Source: Jackrogersella multiformis (lineage: Eukaryota > Ascomycota > Sordariomycetes > Xylariales > Hypoxylaceae). From it: a DNA stretch of 64,000 nucleotides. The notes beneath the pieces are model-generated. The model saw only the letters and a list, made by a program, of their open reading frames with translations, was not told the origin of the DNA and did not search any database. The position numbers and the translations under genes were made by a program. The DNA lies in NCBI GenBank assembly GCA_902806575.1, contig CADCXD010000018.1:1736001-1800000 (forward strand). The letters are read 5' to 3'. This document shows positions 11,601-22,564 of this stretch, in pieces. The first letter of the stretch is position 1. Every line of letters begins with the position of its first letter.

Positions 11601-14600
11601 TTGAGCTACTATAGCAAGCTTCAACGAAACTTATTGCTTCAGAACTAAAAGATTTCTTACTTTAATAAATAAAATTCTACCTTACCCTTTGTCATAAGGT
11701 AGAGCTTGCGATATGGGTAACAACGACGTTGTTGCGCAAGGAGCTCTGAACCTATCTCTATGGATTGCGGTATGCATAAAAAAACATGCCTTTGTCTACA
11801 ATGTCTCAAGTGTATCCTTTCCCACGGAGTACACCTTCAACGGACCGAACCCTCCGTCTGGTTTATCCCCCGATAGATCAGGCTTCTGAGGTCCTCCTTT
11901 GAAAAGGGTAAGAAACTAAATAGTACAATTTTATATATACAATAGAACATAGGCCGAATAAATCACAATTTCCTGTAGTCTCCGTACCTAGGTACATAAT
12001 ATAAAAGTAAATTTATACACCGCACGCCGCGAGAAAGAATACCGCAATCTACACTGTCTTTTTATCTAAATAAACAGCCACTATTTTGCTTCAAAGCCTG
12101 TCATCTTATCACGACCGATCTCTACGCATCTAGAAATGGAAGTTTTCTTTCCATATAATTATCATCAACGATCAAACTATATAGGCGGAGTATATTTATA
12201 AAAAATAATTAGTATTATTTGAATATATTGTTTGGCTTTCTCGATTTCTTTTGTCACCCGCTCATGAAGATGGCTCCTAAAATAGGTACACTCGCTTCTC
12301 AACCGTGACATTGTATTAATCGCAAGGAACTGAATACACACCGAGTGTTAATACGGTTTTATAATAAATATACAGATATATAAAAATCACTATGGTAAAC
12401 TGTTGACCTCATATTAACAAGAGGAATTCATTTATAACCCCTTAAAGGTTGGTCAGATATGTCACGTGATACCCATTGTCCATACACGTCGACTCGAAAG
12501 CCATTAGGAGACCTATCCAAGGGGAACTATCCAATGACAATGATGCATGTCTACTATCTACCAGAATTGACTAGGCAGCTAGGCTCAACGTTTTTTATGC
12601 GTAAGTTGTAAAAGTGCTCGTGCTTCTGACAAGCTTCGACCAAAAACGCAATAGTAAATAATGACTTAATAGTGCAAAGGCCGAAGTTCCCAGAAATTAC
12701 TTGGCGGTTGGTAGGGCACGTCGGATCTTCTAACTTATCTGGGACAAGCAAATATTAGAATCCGGTTTTCCCCAGCTATTTCAACTCAACTTCAACTGAA
12801 GCGTCGTGTACGTAGTACACTAGATAGACTGGGTCTTTGCTATCTCGTATGATCTCGACACTTACTGCCTAGGTGTGCATTGCTCGGGCCACGGAATGTC
12901 CCCCGCGCACCCATCGCGCTATCTTGGCTCCAGGGCTGAGTTGAATCTACCCATGCAAACCGTACGATCAGCGATAACTCAGCGATCGTGCCTGGATTGC
13001 TTCTATTACCAGGTACTCCTACGTGCCTAGGTTAGTGTAGATACACTAACAAGGGGATACGATAGATACATCTCTTGAGTAAGAGGTTTGATTAGGAAAA
13101 CTTTACGTCGGATATTTAAATCTCTATTTGGTTTCCTGGGAATTCTCCACCTGCAATATGTTGCCAATTACCGACATCCACTCATACCGTAGTATTTGGT
13201 ACCCAGGCTTAGCCGCGCTTTGCATGTGTAGAACATACCTTGCAGATAGGTATCCAATGTAGGTGTCGTGGAGCCCCACCGCTTCCGAGGAGTTCTTTGA
13301 AAATGAGGTAAGGCCCTTCTTCGATCTAGTGTAGGTACCATGACCTTAAGTATTGATATCTGCATACCATTACAACCTAGGGTCCTGTCTCTCTAGGGCG
13401 TAGCCAAGCTTGCCGATTTTTTGGCCAAGAGCTACTATATGCGGGGCATAGTAGAAGGCAAAGTTCCCTTGGGTATGCTGGCGAACTTGAGCTTTGGGTC
13501 AAGTCAGGCACAACTAGCTTACCGGTCACGAAGCATTTAAGGTCGTCCTATCGCGATTATATGACTAGGCGAGATCCTACTTTGTATATTGGTCCAGACC
13601 TTTGGAAGCATGATTTTAGGGTATAGGGCTGCAGGGCTGCTCCTGGAATATGGGCATCGTTGACCGTCTGGTTGGTGTTATTTTGCAATCTTCGCCGAGT
13701 ACCTAGATACTATCGTCGTTTTGCAGTGGGATACTGAAGTTTGTCAACGACCAGAACGACATATATGATTCCCTATTGCACTTATAATTGATGACATGCC
13801 CGCCCTAGTAATGGATAGGAGTAGAAATGACTCGATCGGCTAGAGACTACTAGGTACCTAGGTAGGTATGTACTTACAGGCAAGGTTCTTCCCTGGAATT
13901 GATCAGTGCTGATCAATGTGTAACCAATATCTCAATCACATATAGGGCTTAACCTCCGAAGGTTTGACGTAGGAGATTGGACGGATACTTATCTAGGTAT
14001 ATATTTCATAAATACATCAGTATGACGGTTTGCTGAGGCACTGCCAATAATGAAAGCCTTGCTGCTTTTCCCTTTTCCTTAGTTTCGCTCTCTTTAATAT
14101 TGCGTGTTTAGTCTTTAGCGTATCCTTATATACCTGCTGTACCGTGTAGTCGGAGGTTGGCGAAGTTTAGGGAGTGCTACATGGTATTTTTTACCTAATT
14201 AACCTAATATATTAATTGTCATTTCCTAAATTCTGAAAAGTCCAATGTTGTACCTAGTTAAAAGCTATGTAAGTGCCGAAGACCTTACCGGATACAGTGA
14301 TTTGCTCATACCCACTAGCAGGCTCTCATAGTAGTATTAATCACCTAATGGCAGCCATGTGGATCTGGACAGAAAGAAGGAAATATGAAACCTAAGAGAT
14401 GGGCTAATGCAATGTCGACGTCGCTTAGTCCGATTATGTAACTGCGAAACTTCATGCAAAACATGATTCAAAACAAGGGTTTTGAGGGATTGATGATAGC
14501 AAGAGACCGGTTATAGGTATATTATATATAAAATGATAGGTAGTGAAATTGAATCATACGCCGCGCCTTGTACCGTTCTATACAAAATTTACTCCCGGAT

Positions 14601-15032
14601 TTCTTCCCTTCTTCTCTTCTTCCCTTTGCGGCCCCGCGTCCGTGTGCATCGCTTGTCTCCTTTAGACTGCATTGAAATCCACTTAAATAAGCATGCGAAG
14701 CAATTCTTCACCTTGTTAGATCTGGGGTTGGATCTACTGGGGTTCTATTAGTGCGAACATACCCTAATAAAAAGTTCTTGAACAGGTTCCCTCTCATGGT
14801 CGCGATGCCAACTTTTCTTCATTTTATAGTCGAGAGATCTGAATAGGATAAATCTGTATGGGAGTTTATACTTTCCTCAAGACGGCTTCTATAGCTATAC
14901 CATTATAGCGTTCGTTACGACAACCATCCCGGGTTTCTTGGATTGCTGGTCTTCTAACTCTTCCCGGTACAGGTGCTTACGACTGCGTCTATTCCCTTCT
15001 CAACCTACAACCAAACAACAGAGAACGGCAAG
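8646..15032. other. Gene-poor AT-rich spacer (6.4 kb)
   Basis: No open frame is credible as a protein; the longest overlap on opposite strands (9233-9614) and have no family features. The region is AT-rich and contains the densest set of TACCTAGGTA palindromes in the window (about 9660, 9734-9759, 10144-10160, 10295-10310, 10364-10388, 10981-11009, 11464-11477 and 13851-13870). A structured tRNA-like element sits at about 11050-11300 and is listed separately. The overall look is that of an old repeat-rich spacer; no transposase or reverse transcriptase reading frame was seen. Confidence 0.6.
11050..11300 (-). repeat. Structured tRNA-like element, possible SINE
   Basis: On the minus strand a perfect RNA polymerase III A-box-like string (TGGCTCAGTTGG, about 11277-11288) is followed about 50 bases later by a B-box-like string (GGTTCAACTCC, about 11217-11227). 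The downstream half contains several perfect small hairpins: 11206-11218 (CTCCC/GGGAG), 11189-11203 (CTCAG/CTGAG) and 11156-11173 (GACACCC-GAAA-GGGTGTC as read on the plus strand), plus a CCCC/GGGG pair near 11121-11130. The A-to-B distance is too long for a plain tRNA and the acceptor and T stems do not pair well, so this is not an intact tRNA gene. A tRNA-headed SINE or a degenerate structured RNA is the best reading. Borders are approximate. Confidence 0.45.
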
Positions 15033-16329
15033 ATGTCCACGATTAACGATGGAATCCCTTCATACTACTATGAAGCACCCAACAGCCTCATGTCCATGAA
15101 CTCTAACATCTATAATGGACTCTTGGCCATAGGTGTTCTCGCCACGATCTCGTTAATATTCACAAGTACTCTTCTCAGCTTCATCACCTGGCGTATGATA
15201 ACCTGGAAATCACACTATAGCAGACCCGTCTCCCAAAATCAGTCTGTCGTCCTCATCTACCAACTTATTCTTGCCGATCTCATACAGTCACTGGGGTTTT
15301 TGGTATCGTTCCATTGGGCATCGAAGCGACAGATTATTGGACCGAATAGCGCGTGCTTCGCACAAGGGTGGCTGATTCAGCTGGGAGATGTTGCGAGCGC
15401 GTTTTTCGTCCTTGCGATTGCGTTCCATACGACATTCCAAGTGATCTTCTCTAGGCGATTGTCTTATAAAACATTTATCTACTGTGTGCTTGGTACCTGG
15501 GCTTTTTCTATACTCCTTACGGCCCTCGTACCAATCCTTGGAGGGCGTTTTGTGTTTTTGAGAGCCGGCGTCTGGGTGAGTAAAACCGTTATACCTGCTA
15601 GATGGAAATCAATCCAAGCCGAATAGTCTAACACCGAAACTAGTGCTGGATACAAGGAGAACAAAAAGGGCTACGTCTCGCACTTCACTACATTTGGGTT
15701 TTCATCGTCGAATTTGGCTCTATTCTTGTTTACGCTATCTGCTTCTTTTACTTGTACCGTCTTAAGCGCTCAGGCGGCGTCGAAATATCAGACCGCAATG
15801 CTGAGGGCCTACGAAGAGCCCGATCTTCAATGTTGGCGTACGCGATAGTCTATACTATCTTGAGCCTTCCACTGGCGTAAGTTGTGCTCCAATACATACC
15901 CATGACTTAAACTTACACTAGCTTAGTGCTGGAAGAATGGCAACCATGTCGAATCGTCAGCCATCTGACGATTATTACCTGGTCGCTGGTGCTCTTTTTA
16001 CCTGCTCTGGTTGGGTAGACACCATCCTTTATGCTATAACACGCCGAGCATTACTATCCGACGAAATGAATGTTTACAGTCGGCGACCTGGGACAAATAT
16101 GGGCAGCGGGAATCGGCATGGGGATGATGCCGGCTTCCAAAGGCAGAGCAGCACGGAGTCTATACTGGCGAGTAACGGCTTTGGAGGTATCGGAGGGATT
16201 AAGATGGAGAGGACCGTGAAGGTTGAACTCACTGATGTGGAGAGCGGGACGGGCAGCATAGGGAAAAGGTCGCAGGAATACTATACAACAACCACAACAA
16301 CAGCAACGGCAAAGGCCTTTAAGTCATAA
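15033..16329 (+). CDS. Seven-transmembrane G-protein-coupled receptor (cAMP/Git3-like class)
   Basis: Predicted plasma-membrane receptor of the fungal class related to Dictyostelium cAMP receptors and Git3. Exons are 15033-15575, 15644-15876 and 15927-16329, giving 392 residues. An in-frame codon at 14973 lies further upstream, but ATG at 15033 gives a normal short outer tail. Hydrophobic segments in order include NGLLAIGVLATISLIFTSTL, VVLIYQLILADLIQSLGFLV, VASAFFVLAIAFHTTFQVIF, FIYCVLGTWAFSILLTALVP, IWVFIVEFGSILVYAICFFY, MLAYAIVYTILSLP and LVAGALFTCSGWVDTILYA. The last is followed by TRRAL, typical of helix 7 in this class. For intron 2 the acceptor at 15926 must be used, because the one at 15921 runs into a stop. 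The tail after helix 7 is Ser/Thr-rich, as expected for a cytoplasmic regulatory tail. The ligand cannot be read from sequence. Confidence 0.85.
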
Positions 16330-16927
16330 GGCCGGAAACGTTCGTCGCTAGCGAGAAGCAGACTGTAGATTATGGATTGCAATTGCACTTCTAGGATACC
16401 CTGTATAGATCTTCCGTAAATGTATAAGTCACAGAGCATTGCTTATGCTTACAAGAATTCCCCACTAGCACCTCGAGTGAATCGTATGCCATACATGGTG
16501 GCCTGCAGTCTCTCGGTTACCAACCTGCGTCCTATGAGCTTAGAAAAATTCACATGCCATTCACGATATATTGCGGTTACTGAAGCTCGTTTAGCACCTG
16601 CGGCACCTAGATCAGTCATATCTCCTACAGCTCCAAAGGAATCTTCCAAAAAGGTAGCTTCACTTTCGTCTAAAAGTTAGCCAGTTCGAAAGTGGGAACT
16701 GTCCAACCTAGGTAATTGAGCCGATCAGTTAAGTTAGAAAAGGAAATCTCAAAGTACTACGCAAAATTAATAAAAAGGGGGGGGTATTAGGTTAAGGGGT
16801 GATGACTACTATTAATTAATGAAATACTTTGGAACTCAAGTTCCCATGAAGAACTGCGATCGATACTGAATAAACAACCCTATATTACGACAAGCTTGTG
16901 ATGTTTTTCAAATAGGTATTTTGTCCA
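16330..16927. other. Short spacer with weak open frames
   Basis: An 86-codon frame on the plus strand (16420-16680) and a 66-codon frame on the minus strand (16449-16649) overlap. Neither has a recognisable domain. The minus-strand frame has a protein-like composition and could be an eroded exon, but nothing confirms it. Confidence 0.4.
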
Positions 16928-17226
16928 TGGCGGCCAAGTTCAGAGCCATCATATTTGACGTTGGTGGTGTCTTGGTTTCCAATGTCGGAACCTATTATTC
17001 TATTATCGAGAGATGTAATACTATCTTAAAAGAGAGCTCTAGATATGGGAGCTTACTGGTGATATGAGTGCTGTTTTCCTAAGGTGGCCTTCACGCAATC
17101 CGATAGGGGATGGTTGTTCTGGTAGTGTTGAAGAGGGTCTTTGGAATTATTTCTATAAGGAACTTATCCTGGCAACTCGCGATTTTCCATTTGATGCAAG
17201 AACCTTATCGACAGCTTACCTTTCCA
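16928..17226 (+). pseudogene. Broken HAD-superfamily hydrolase gene
   Basis: The ATG at 16928 opens a frame with the classical HAD motif I, RAIIFDVGGVLVSN, where the first Asp would be the nucleophile. After about 30 residues the frame is lost: reading on hits a stop (TGA at 17063-17065). A second frame from about 17052 continues with HAD-cap-like sequence (IWELTGDMSAVFLRWPS, then VEEGLWNYFYKELI). No splice pair of normal length joins the two, because the only GT...AG pair would remove 18 bases. Downstream motifs II-IV were not found. At its 3' side the sequence runs into a tRNA-like relic (about 17240-17340). I infer a decayed gene; an annotation pipeline might force a small intron here. Confidence 0.6.
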
Positions 17227-17239
17227 TCCTTACGAACTC

Positions 17240-17345
17240 ATTAGCCTTAGCGGTACGCATCTCGGCCTGTCAGTTGATCGAGCTCGACTCACCAGGCTCG
17301 ATCCCACCTATTAGTGAGATCGAGTTCGATTCCTGTTAGCGCTAT
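17240..17345 (+). repeat. tRNA-like relic with B-box string
   Basis: The string GAGTTCGATTCCTGTTAG at 17322-17339 contains a good B-box (GTTCGATTCC), and TTAGCGGTACG about 75 bases upstream is a weak A-box match. The T stem does not pair fully, so an intact tRNA is unlikely. The B-box plus CCTGTTA continuation resembles the element near 44090, which suggests a small dispersed family. Borders are approximate. Confidence 0.3.
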
Positions 17346-18219
17346 TGGTATCTCGCTGGTCGCTCAATCGACTCAGTCCTATACCGCCAAGATTTAGCCA
17401 AGCTCATGCTCTTCCAAGACAAGGATGGTGGATGACCAGAGGATCACTTCACTTTTGTCGCATAGGAGTACGGGAGAATCCATTAGAAATCGGGGTTTGA
17501 CAACTGCCTTGGCGATGACATGTCACGGACCAGTATCGCCGTGCCCAAAGACTACCTACTAGTAGCGCGGCTTCTACGCCATCCTTATGTAGGGGCAATT
17601 TTTATCTTAATGCGATAATAGCTGTCATCCTAGATCCTGGGACCCTAGCAATTCTCTAAGTTAGCGGGAGAAAGCAAGCTTCGATTAGTAATTGAATCCC
17701 CCCTTTCACATATTAGAGATCATGACTTGGCGAGACTTGATACTTACCTAGGCTACGTGAATGTGTCAGCAATAATTACCTTATTGGTATGAGGCGGCGG
17801 CTCTCATTGGCCCAGGTCGGTCTTAATGTAACACAATGACGAGTATAGCTAGTTTTATGATTTATCAACAGTCCTCTACAGATTATAATGTATTATCTTT
17901 TATGCCAAGTAGTTGGGTTATTAGGACGCGTTGTGAGGTGTTGTGTACTCGAATTATTGGAAGTTGGCTTACTTAGTATGAAAGCATCTAGGTTAGAAGC
18001 AACAGGTCAACACTAAATCAAAGACCAGCGCTTGCAATATCCTCCATGTCCATCACACTTTGAAAGTGAAAACGCAGAAACGACTTTATTAACCTTGAGC
18101 GTAAACCTGGTATCATTTCACGACGTCAATATATACACACGAACCTAATCCCCTAAGTTCGTCAACGTCTAAATGCCATACGCCACCAACCTCCTTACCG
18201 GCAGGTTTTAGACTGCTAC
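17346..18219. other. Spacer without supported gene
   Basis: AT-rich sequence with no open frame above background. It lies between the broken HAD gene and the 3' end of the minus-strand acetyltransferase gene; its right end will contain that gene's 3' untranslated region. Confidence 0.5.
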
Positions 18220-21200
18220 TCAATCACCCCCACCTCTCTTGGATTTCTTAGCCTTCTTGGGCTTCTTCTCTCCAAACTCCTCTTCGTAGACTTCTGCTGC
18301 CGTCATCCCGACTTTGCGCTTAGCTTGTTTGGACTTCACGCTGACGACGGGGTTAGATTGCCCCTTTTTGGTAGCTTTTAGCACTTGCTTCTCTGCCTCT
18401 TCCCAACCAGGCGCGTCGCCCTCGATCTCGTACCTGAAGCATAGTGTAAGTATAAAAATCTTGATATTGACGGGATAGCCTTACTGATCGAGAGGGAGAG
18501 AGTCGATAAGCTCCCTCTGTTTTGCTCGTAACTCTTGCAACGCCTCATCTCCGGCTTCGTCTAGTTCGGCGTCCAGGCTCATCTCTAGCGGTGCGTATTT
18601 ATCGTTTATCGCTTCGTCGTCGTGCACTCCGGAAGCGTTCTCCCTGCTGACACCGATCGAGTCCGATTTTGGCATATTGGCCTCGACGGCAGATGAGATC
18701 AGCGACGAGAAATGCGCTGTGATTTTGCGTATGATCTTCATGAACATGGCTAAGCCTTGCGATGTCTCCAACGAGAGTTCTGTACATATAGCGCCAACAT
18801 CTTTCCGCTGCAGGCCAATTCCTAGCAAGAGCGCTCGCTGAACGCCCGTAAGCTTAATGCTTGGTTTCAGAGGGCCCGTAAAGTACAGATCTGCTAACTT
18901 GGGAACAAGGTCAAGAATAGCGTGATGGTCCAGTACGCCCCTAGTATATGATTCCAGTCTTTTGCAATCGAAAGGTGTTAGAAGCCGGTCCAATTCTGAC
19001 TTCGTTAATTCGGGAAGCTGATTGGATAGATCTAGCTGAGCGCCCGCTGTGGCGGACTGGTCTATGCTCAATGCGAGAACACATGGGAATTCGCGAAATT
19101 TGTAGGAGAGAAGGGCAAGGAAACGCCGATGGAAATCTGCGGCAAAAGCTCCAAGCCATTCTTGGTCGTCTCTTAGTGGTCTAAGCATCACACAAGTGTG
19201 CTCGCCCGTTAGGTCATTGGCTGTTTGTCGCTACAAAATCATTAGTCTTAACTTAATTTGGCATGGAGTATGAGCTTCTCTCAAGAATAAATCTTACCAA
19301 GTATACTGGTGCGAAGACTGCACGCGACCAGAATTTATGGAGGGGTTGAGTTAAACCGTAGCTCACACCGACATATTCAAGGCCCTCTGGCTTGCGTTCT
19401 GCCAACCTTGAGAACAAGGGTTGCATCTTGTCAATATCTCGAACTTGAATATCCTCATGAAGAAGATCGCCAATTCTTCCTTCCGCAGCATCATTAGCTA
19501 TGCTTTTAGTAGTCTCCTTGGCCGAGGGGTCGTTGTCTTCCCCCAAATTTATGAATTTGCCTTCATAGTAGTCAATGAGAAGCTCGAGAGCTTTTGTCCC
19601 ATAGCCCATTGAAACACAGTCTGGGTGAGTTGCTATGCGAACTATGCGAGCGCCAGAAAGAGAAGCAAAATCATCCTGGAATTGTTGGCTTACTAGCCAA
19701 GGAATCAAGTCGCCAGCAGGCCGCTGACCTCTGTCTAAGCCAGCCATCACACTTTGCTTGCTGATATTTCCTTCGAGCGCTATTTGGACAACACACAAAG
19801 GCTCAGGTAGTCCGTTTTCTTGAACAGTCGAGGAAGTTAAGACGAAGAGCTCATGCGCTGGAGCATCGCTCATGAGCTGCATATCATCGGGGGTATTTTT
19901 ATAGTGACTCGTCACAAAAAGGGCGACCATTTGCCGGAGAAATCTCTCTGGTACCGGATGGAATGAGAAAAGAGTATCGCGGTTAACATGCAAGAGTTGG
20001 CACTGCGAAGGGTCAGGGAATATGTTGTTCTTGGGTTTTGAGGGCGTAACATCTAAGCAAAGAAGGGCGTTTAACCACTTTTCAACCGCATCTCCTTTCG
20101 CGTATCGTATCGGCTCGGCAAGGGTGACTTCTTTTAGAGATCGTAGGCTCCGAGTTTCACCATCCTGGGGCACGCTCGTCGCAGCCTGTTCCTTTAGTTG
20201 CTTAATGAGCTTTAACGATAGTGAGCGTCCAGTACCTTCATAACCACTTATCGTGGAGGCCATGAAGACAGTGTAAGGTCCCAGAAGTTTTCGGACCAGT
20301 GCTACCAAGTTTTAGCCTACGTAAACCGAGAAAAGAGGGTTAACTTACGTAGCGGAATTGCTGCCGCTTCATCGATGATAACAAGCTCTGCCTGGCCGAG
20401 CACGTGGGCATCCTGTGGTCGAATGTATTGTATAGTCTGTCGGTGATTTCGGAAAATATTGACCCTCACAATCGCCTTTTTGAAGTCGGGATTTGTGGAC
20501 TGGATGATGGAGTAATCGGTATGATCCTGGTAGTTCAAGGCATCAAACGCTTTGAATACGAATTCAAATAGAGTACCCAAATTTTCAGGAGAAGGAGAGG
20601 TGACGAAGATATTACTATAGCCGTACGACACAGCGGCCGCAATAGCAACTCCCACTATATCCGTCAGCATTTACCTCGGATAGAGCGATGGCAAACTTAC
20701 AAGCAGCTGATTTACCACGACCACGCGCTGCCGTTAACGAGACAGTATTGCGAAGCGTTTTCGCGGATATGGCATCAACGAATGTGACTAGGGCCTCTGC
20801 TTGATCTTTTGTCCGCGCCAGTTGAACTAGGGATCCTATGGGCTGTGTATCCCGAAGCGAGTCCTTAATTTTCTCTAATTCTATCTCCTCGGGAGATTTC
20901 GACTCTTCCACCGGCGGCAAGGGCTTGACTCCTCTTCCTCCGGATATTGGCAGGACATTTAGTTCGTCATCAATGACAAGACAAGACTCGCATCGGCCGA
21001 GAGATAGCAAGAAGCGCTCGTTAAATCTTGCGACGACATCGTGATGGGCCTCGGTTCGGTATCGCGAGTGTACATCCATTGAAAGTGTATATAGTTGCCT
21101 CAAACTATCCATTCCTTTCAGTAGAAGGATCACCAAGCCTCCTCCCTCAACAGTCTCGATAGTACGTGCTAGAGTATTCGGAGTAAGGGCCTCGAAATCT

Positions 21201-21715
21201 TGTAGGATACACTATCGAAGATGAATTAGCATGCGCTGCATTGACTGGCATTCTTGACCACAGCTCCTTACCATGCCGAATGTCCTACCCAGAATCTTTT
21301 CGGTCTCCTTGTAGTAGACATATCTGACGTCGTGAAGGGAAACAAATAATTCAAATGGATCTTCGGTATTTGCCTCTCTGATGCCGCGCTTGATCTCTTT
21401 CTTGATCTTGGCTTCACGCTTCTTCCGGTGACTGGTGAAACCAAGGAGCTTGTTCTTGTAGGCCCAAAGTACGGATTTGTTTTGTCGCAAGTCGGCTTGG
21501 GACATTATGAAGTGCAGTTTGACGATGGCATCTTTCGAATGATCACCGACCACGACGAAGAAGCTTCGCTTGTGCTCGGAGAGGCCATTTCGAATTAGAG
21601 TAGGAATGCGCGAGTCTCTATTGAATGATTAAATAACAATGTTAGCAAGTGTTTATCAGTAGTATTAAGGGATCTAATATGCGCATGCCACTTACACAGC
21701 TTTTCGCGTCGCCAT
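18220..21715 (-). CDS. kre33: RNA cytidine acetyltransferase (Kre33/NAT10)
   Basis: Nucleolar enzyme that uses acetyl-CoA and ATP to make N4-acetylcytidine in 18S rRNA and some tRNAs, and takes part in small-subunit assembly. Exons, in transcript order, are 21715-21696, 21617-21272, 21211-20701, 20654-20349, 20301-19298, 19230-18485 and 18433-18220. All phases join, giving 1048 residues (yeast Kre33 is of similar size). A 20-base first exon encodes MATRKAV. The Walker A motif ARGRGKSAA is completed across exons 3 and 4 (about residue 285). The Walker B-like VIIDEAAAIPL is near residue 390, and the GNAT acetyl-CoA region RIVRIATHPDCVSMGYG is in exon 5. The hallmark RQTANDLTGEH starts exon 6, and a Lys-rich nucleolar-type tail (KKPKKAKKSKR) ends the protein. 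At intron 4 the acceptor after GCTAAAACTTGGTAG must be used; the nearer one gives an immediate stop. Very confident. Confidence 0.97.
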
Positions 21716-22564
21716 ATTGCCGTGCTACTTGTAATGCGATTCTCCAGAGCTGAAAATCGTCTAAGTTAGTTGCTTTGCTGCTTTTGGTCGGCGCAAAAAA
21801 AAAAAAAAGTTCCAAAGCAACATTATTCTGCCAGGCGGTGAAAGATTCTGCCGAGCGGTGACCCCACTACGTATCTTTATAGTGGGGATTATATATACCG
21901 GCTTAATTGCCTAAGATTCGATAAGAGAAAGGCCCTCTATTGCATAAGGTGTAATTTGCATTTCATTCATCTAAACACAAGTTCTTGAGAATATAAAAGG
22001 TAGGTGAAAGTATAAGGTTACTGATCGGCTGTTGTTAAGTACCTAGGTAACTATCAATGACAATGATACTGATGATAATGAACTTTGAAAGTAAATAGTT
22101 GCTTCTTCAAAATCAATAATATTTAACAATGGTATCCCAACCTAAGCCAAAGCTACAGCTGCTATGTACGCAAACAACTCCACAATGGGCGACGGGAAGA
22201 GCAATTCCACGCTGACCAGATGAACTAGTAAGTCTTCTAAGCTTACGAGGTCACATGTAGGGCGTAGGACTCTAGGTATGGATATTAGAAGATTATCAAC
22301 GCGAACGGATTGTCACTCGATAACCAACCCTACGACCAAGCACCATCAGGATCATCGCGCTCCTGGGATCTTTTATGTTCCCGGGATCCCTCATACAGAC
22401 AACGCCCAACGACCAAGCCCACGAATCAAATGGAAACCTCCAATGTTTCCATACAAAAAATAAAACCGTTTGTGATATCATTAGACCCAACCTCAGGTAG
22501 GCGTCACCCCAAGAAGACCCCTTTTAACCATCTATTTATTCCTTTTCCATACCTCGTTTCCTCA
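21716..22564. other. Promoter region of kre33 and 3' side of the DUF7053 gene
   Basis: No protein-like open frame. Both flanking genes are on the minus strand, so this 850-base gap holds the kre33 promoter (a run of A at about 21797-21809 is just upstream) and the end of the neighbouring transcript. One CCTAGG palindrome lies at about 22042. Confidence 0.5.

Noticed and set aside
16449..16649. Minus-strand 66-codon frame with protein-like composition
   Set aside because: No recognisable family, no confirmed start or splice partners, and the opposite strand is also open.
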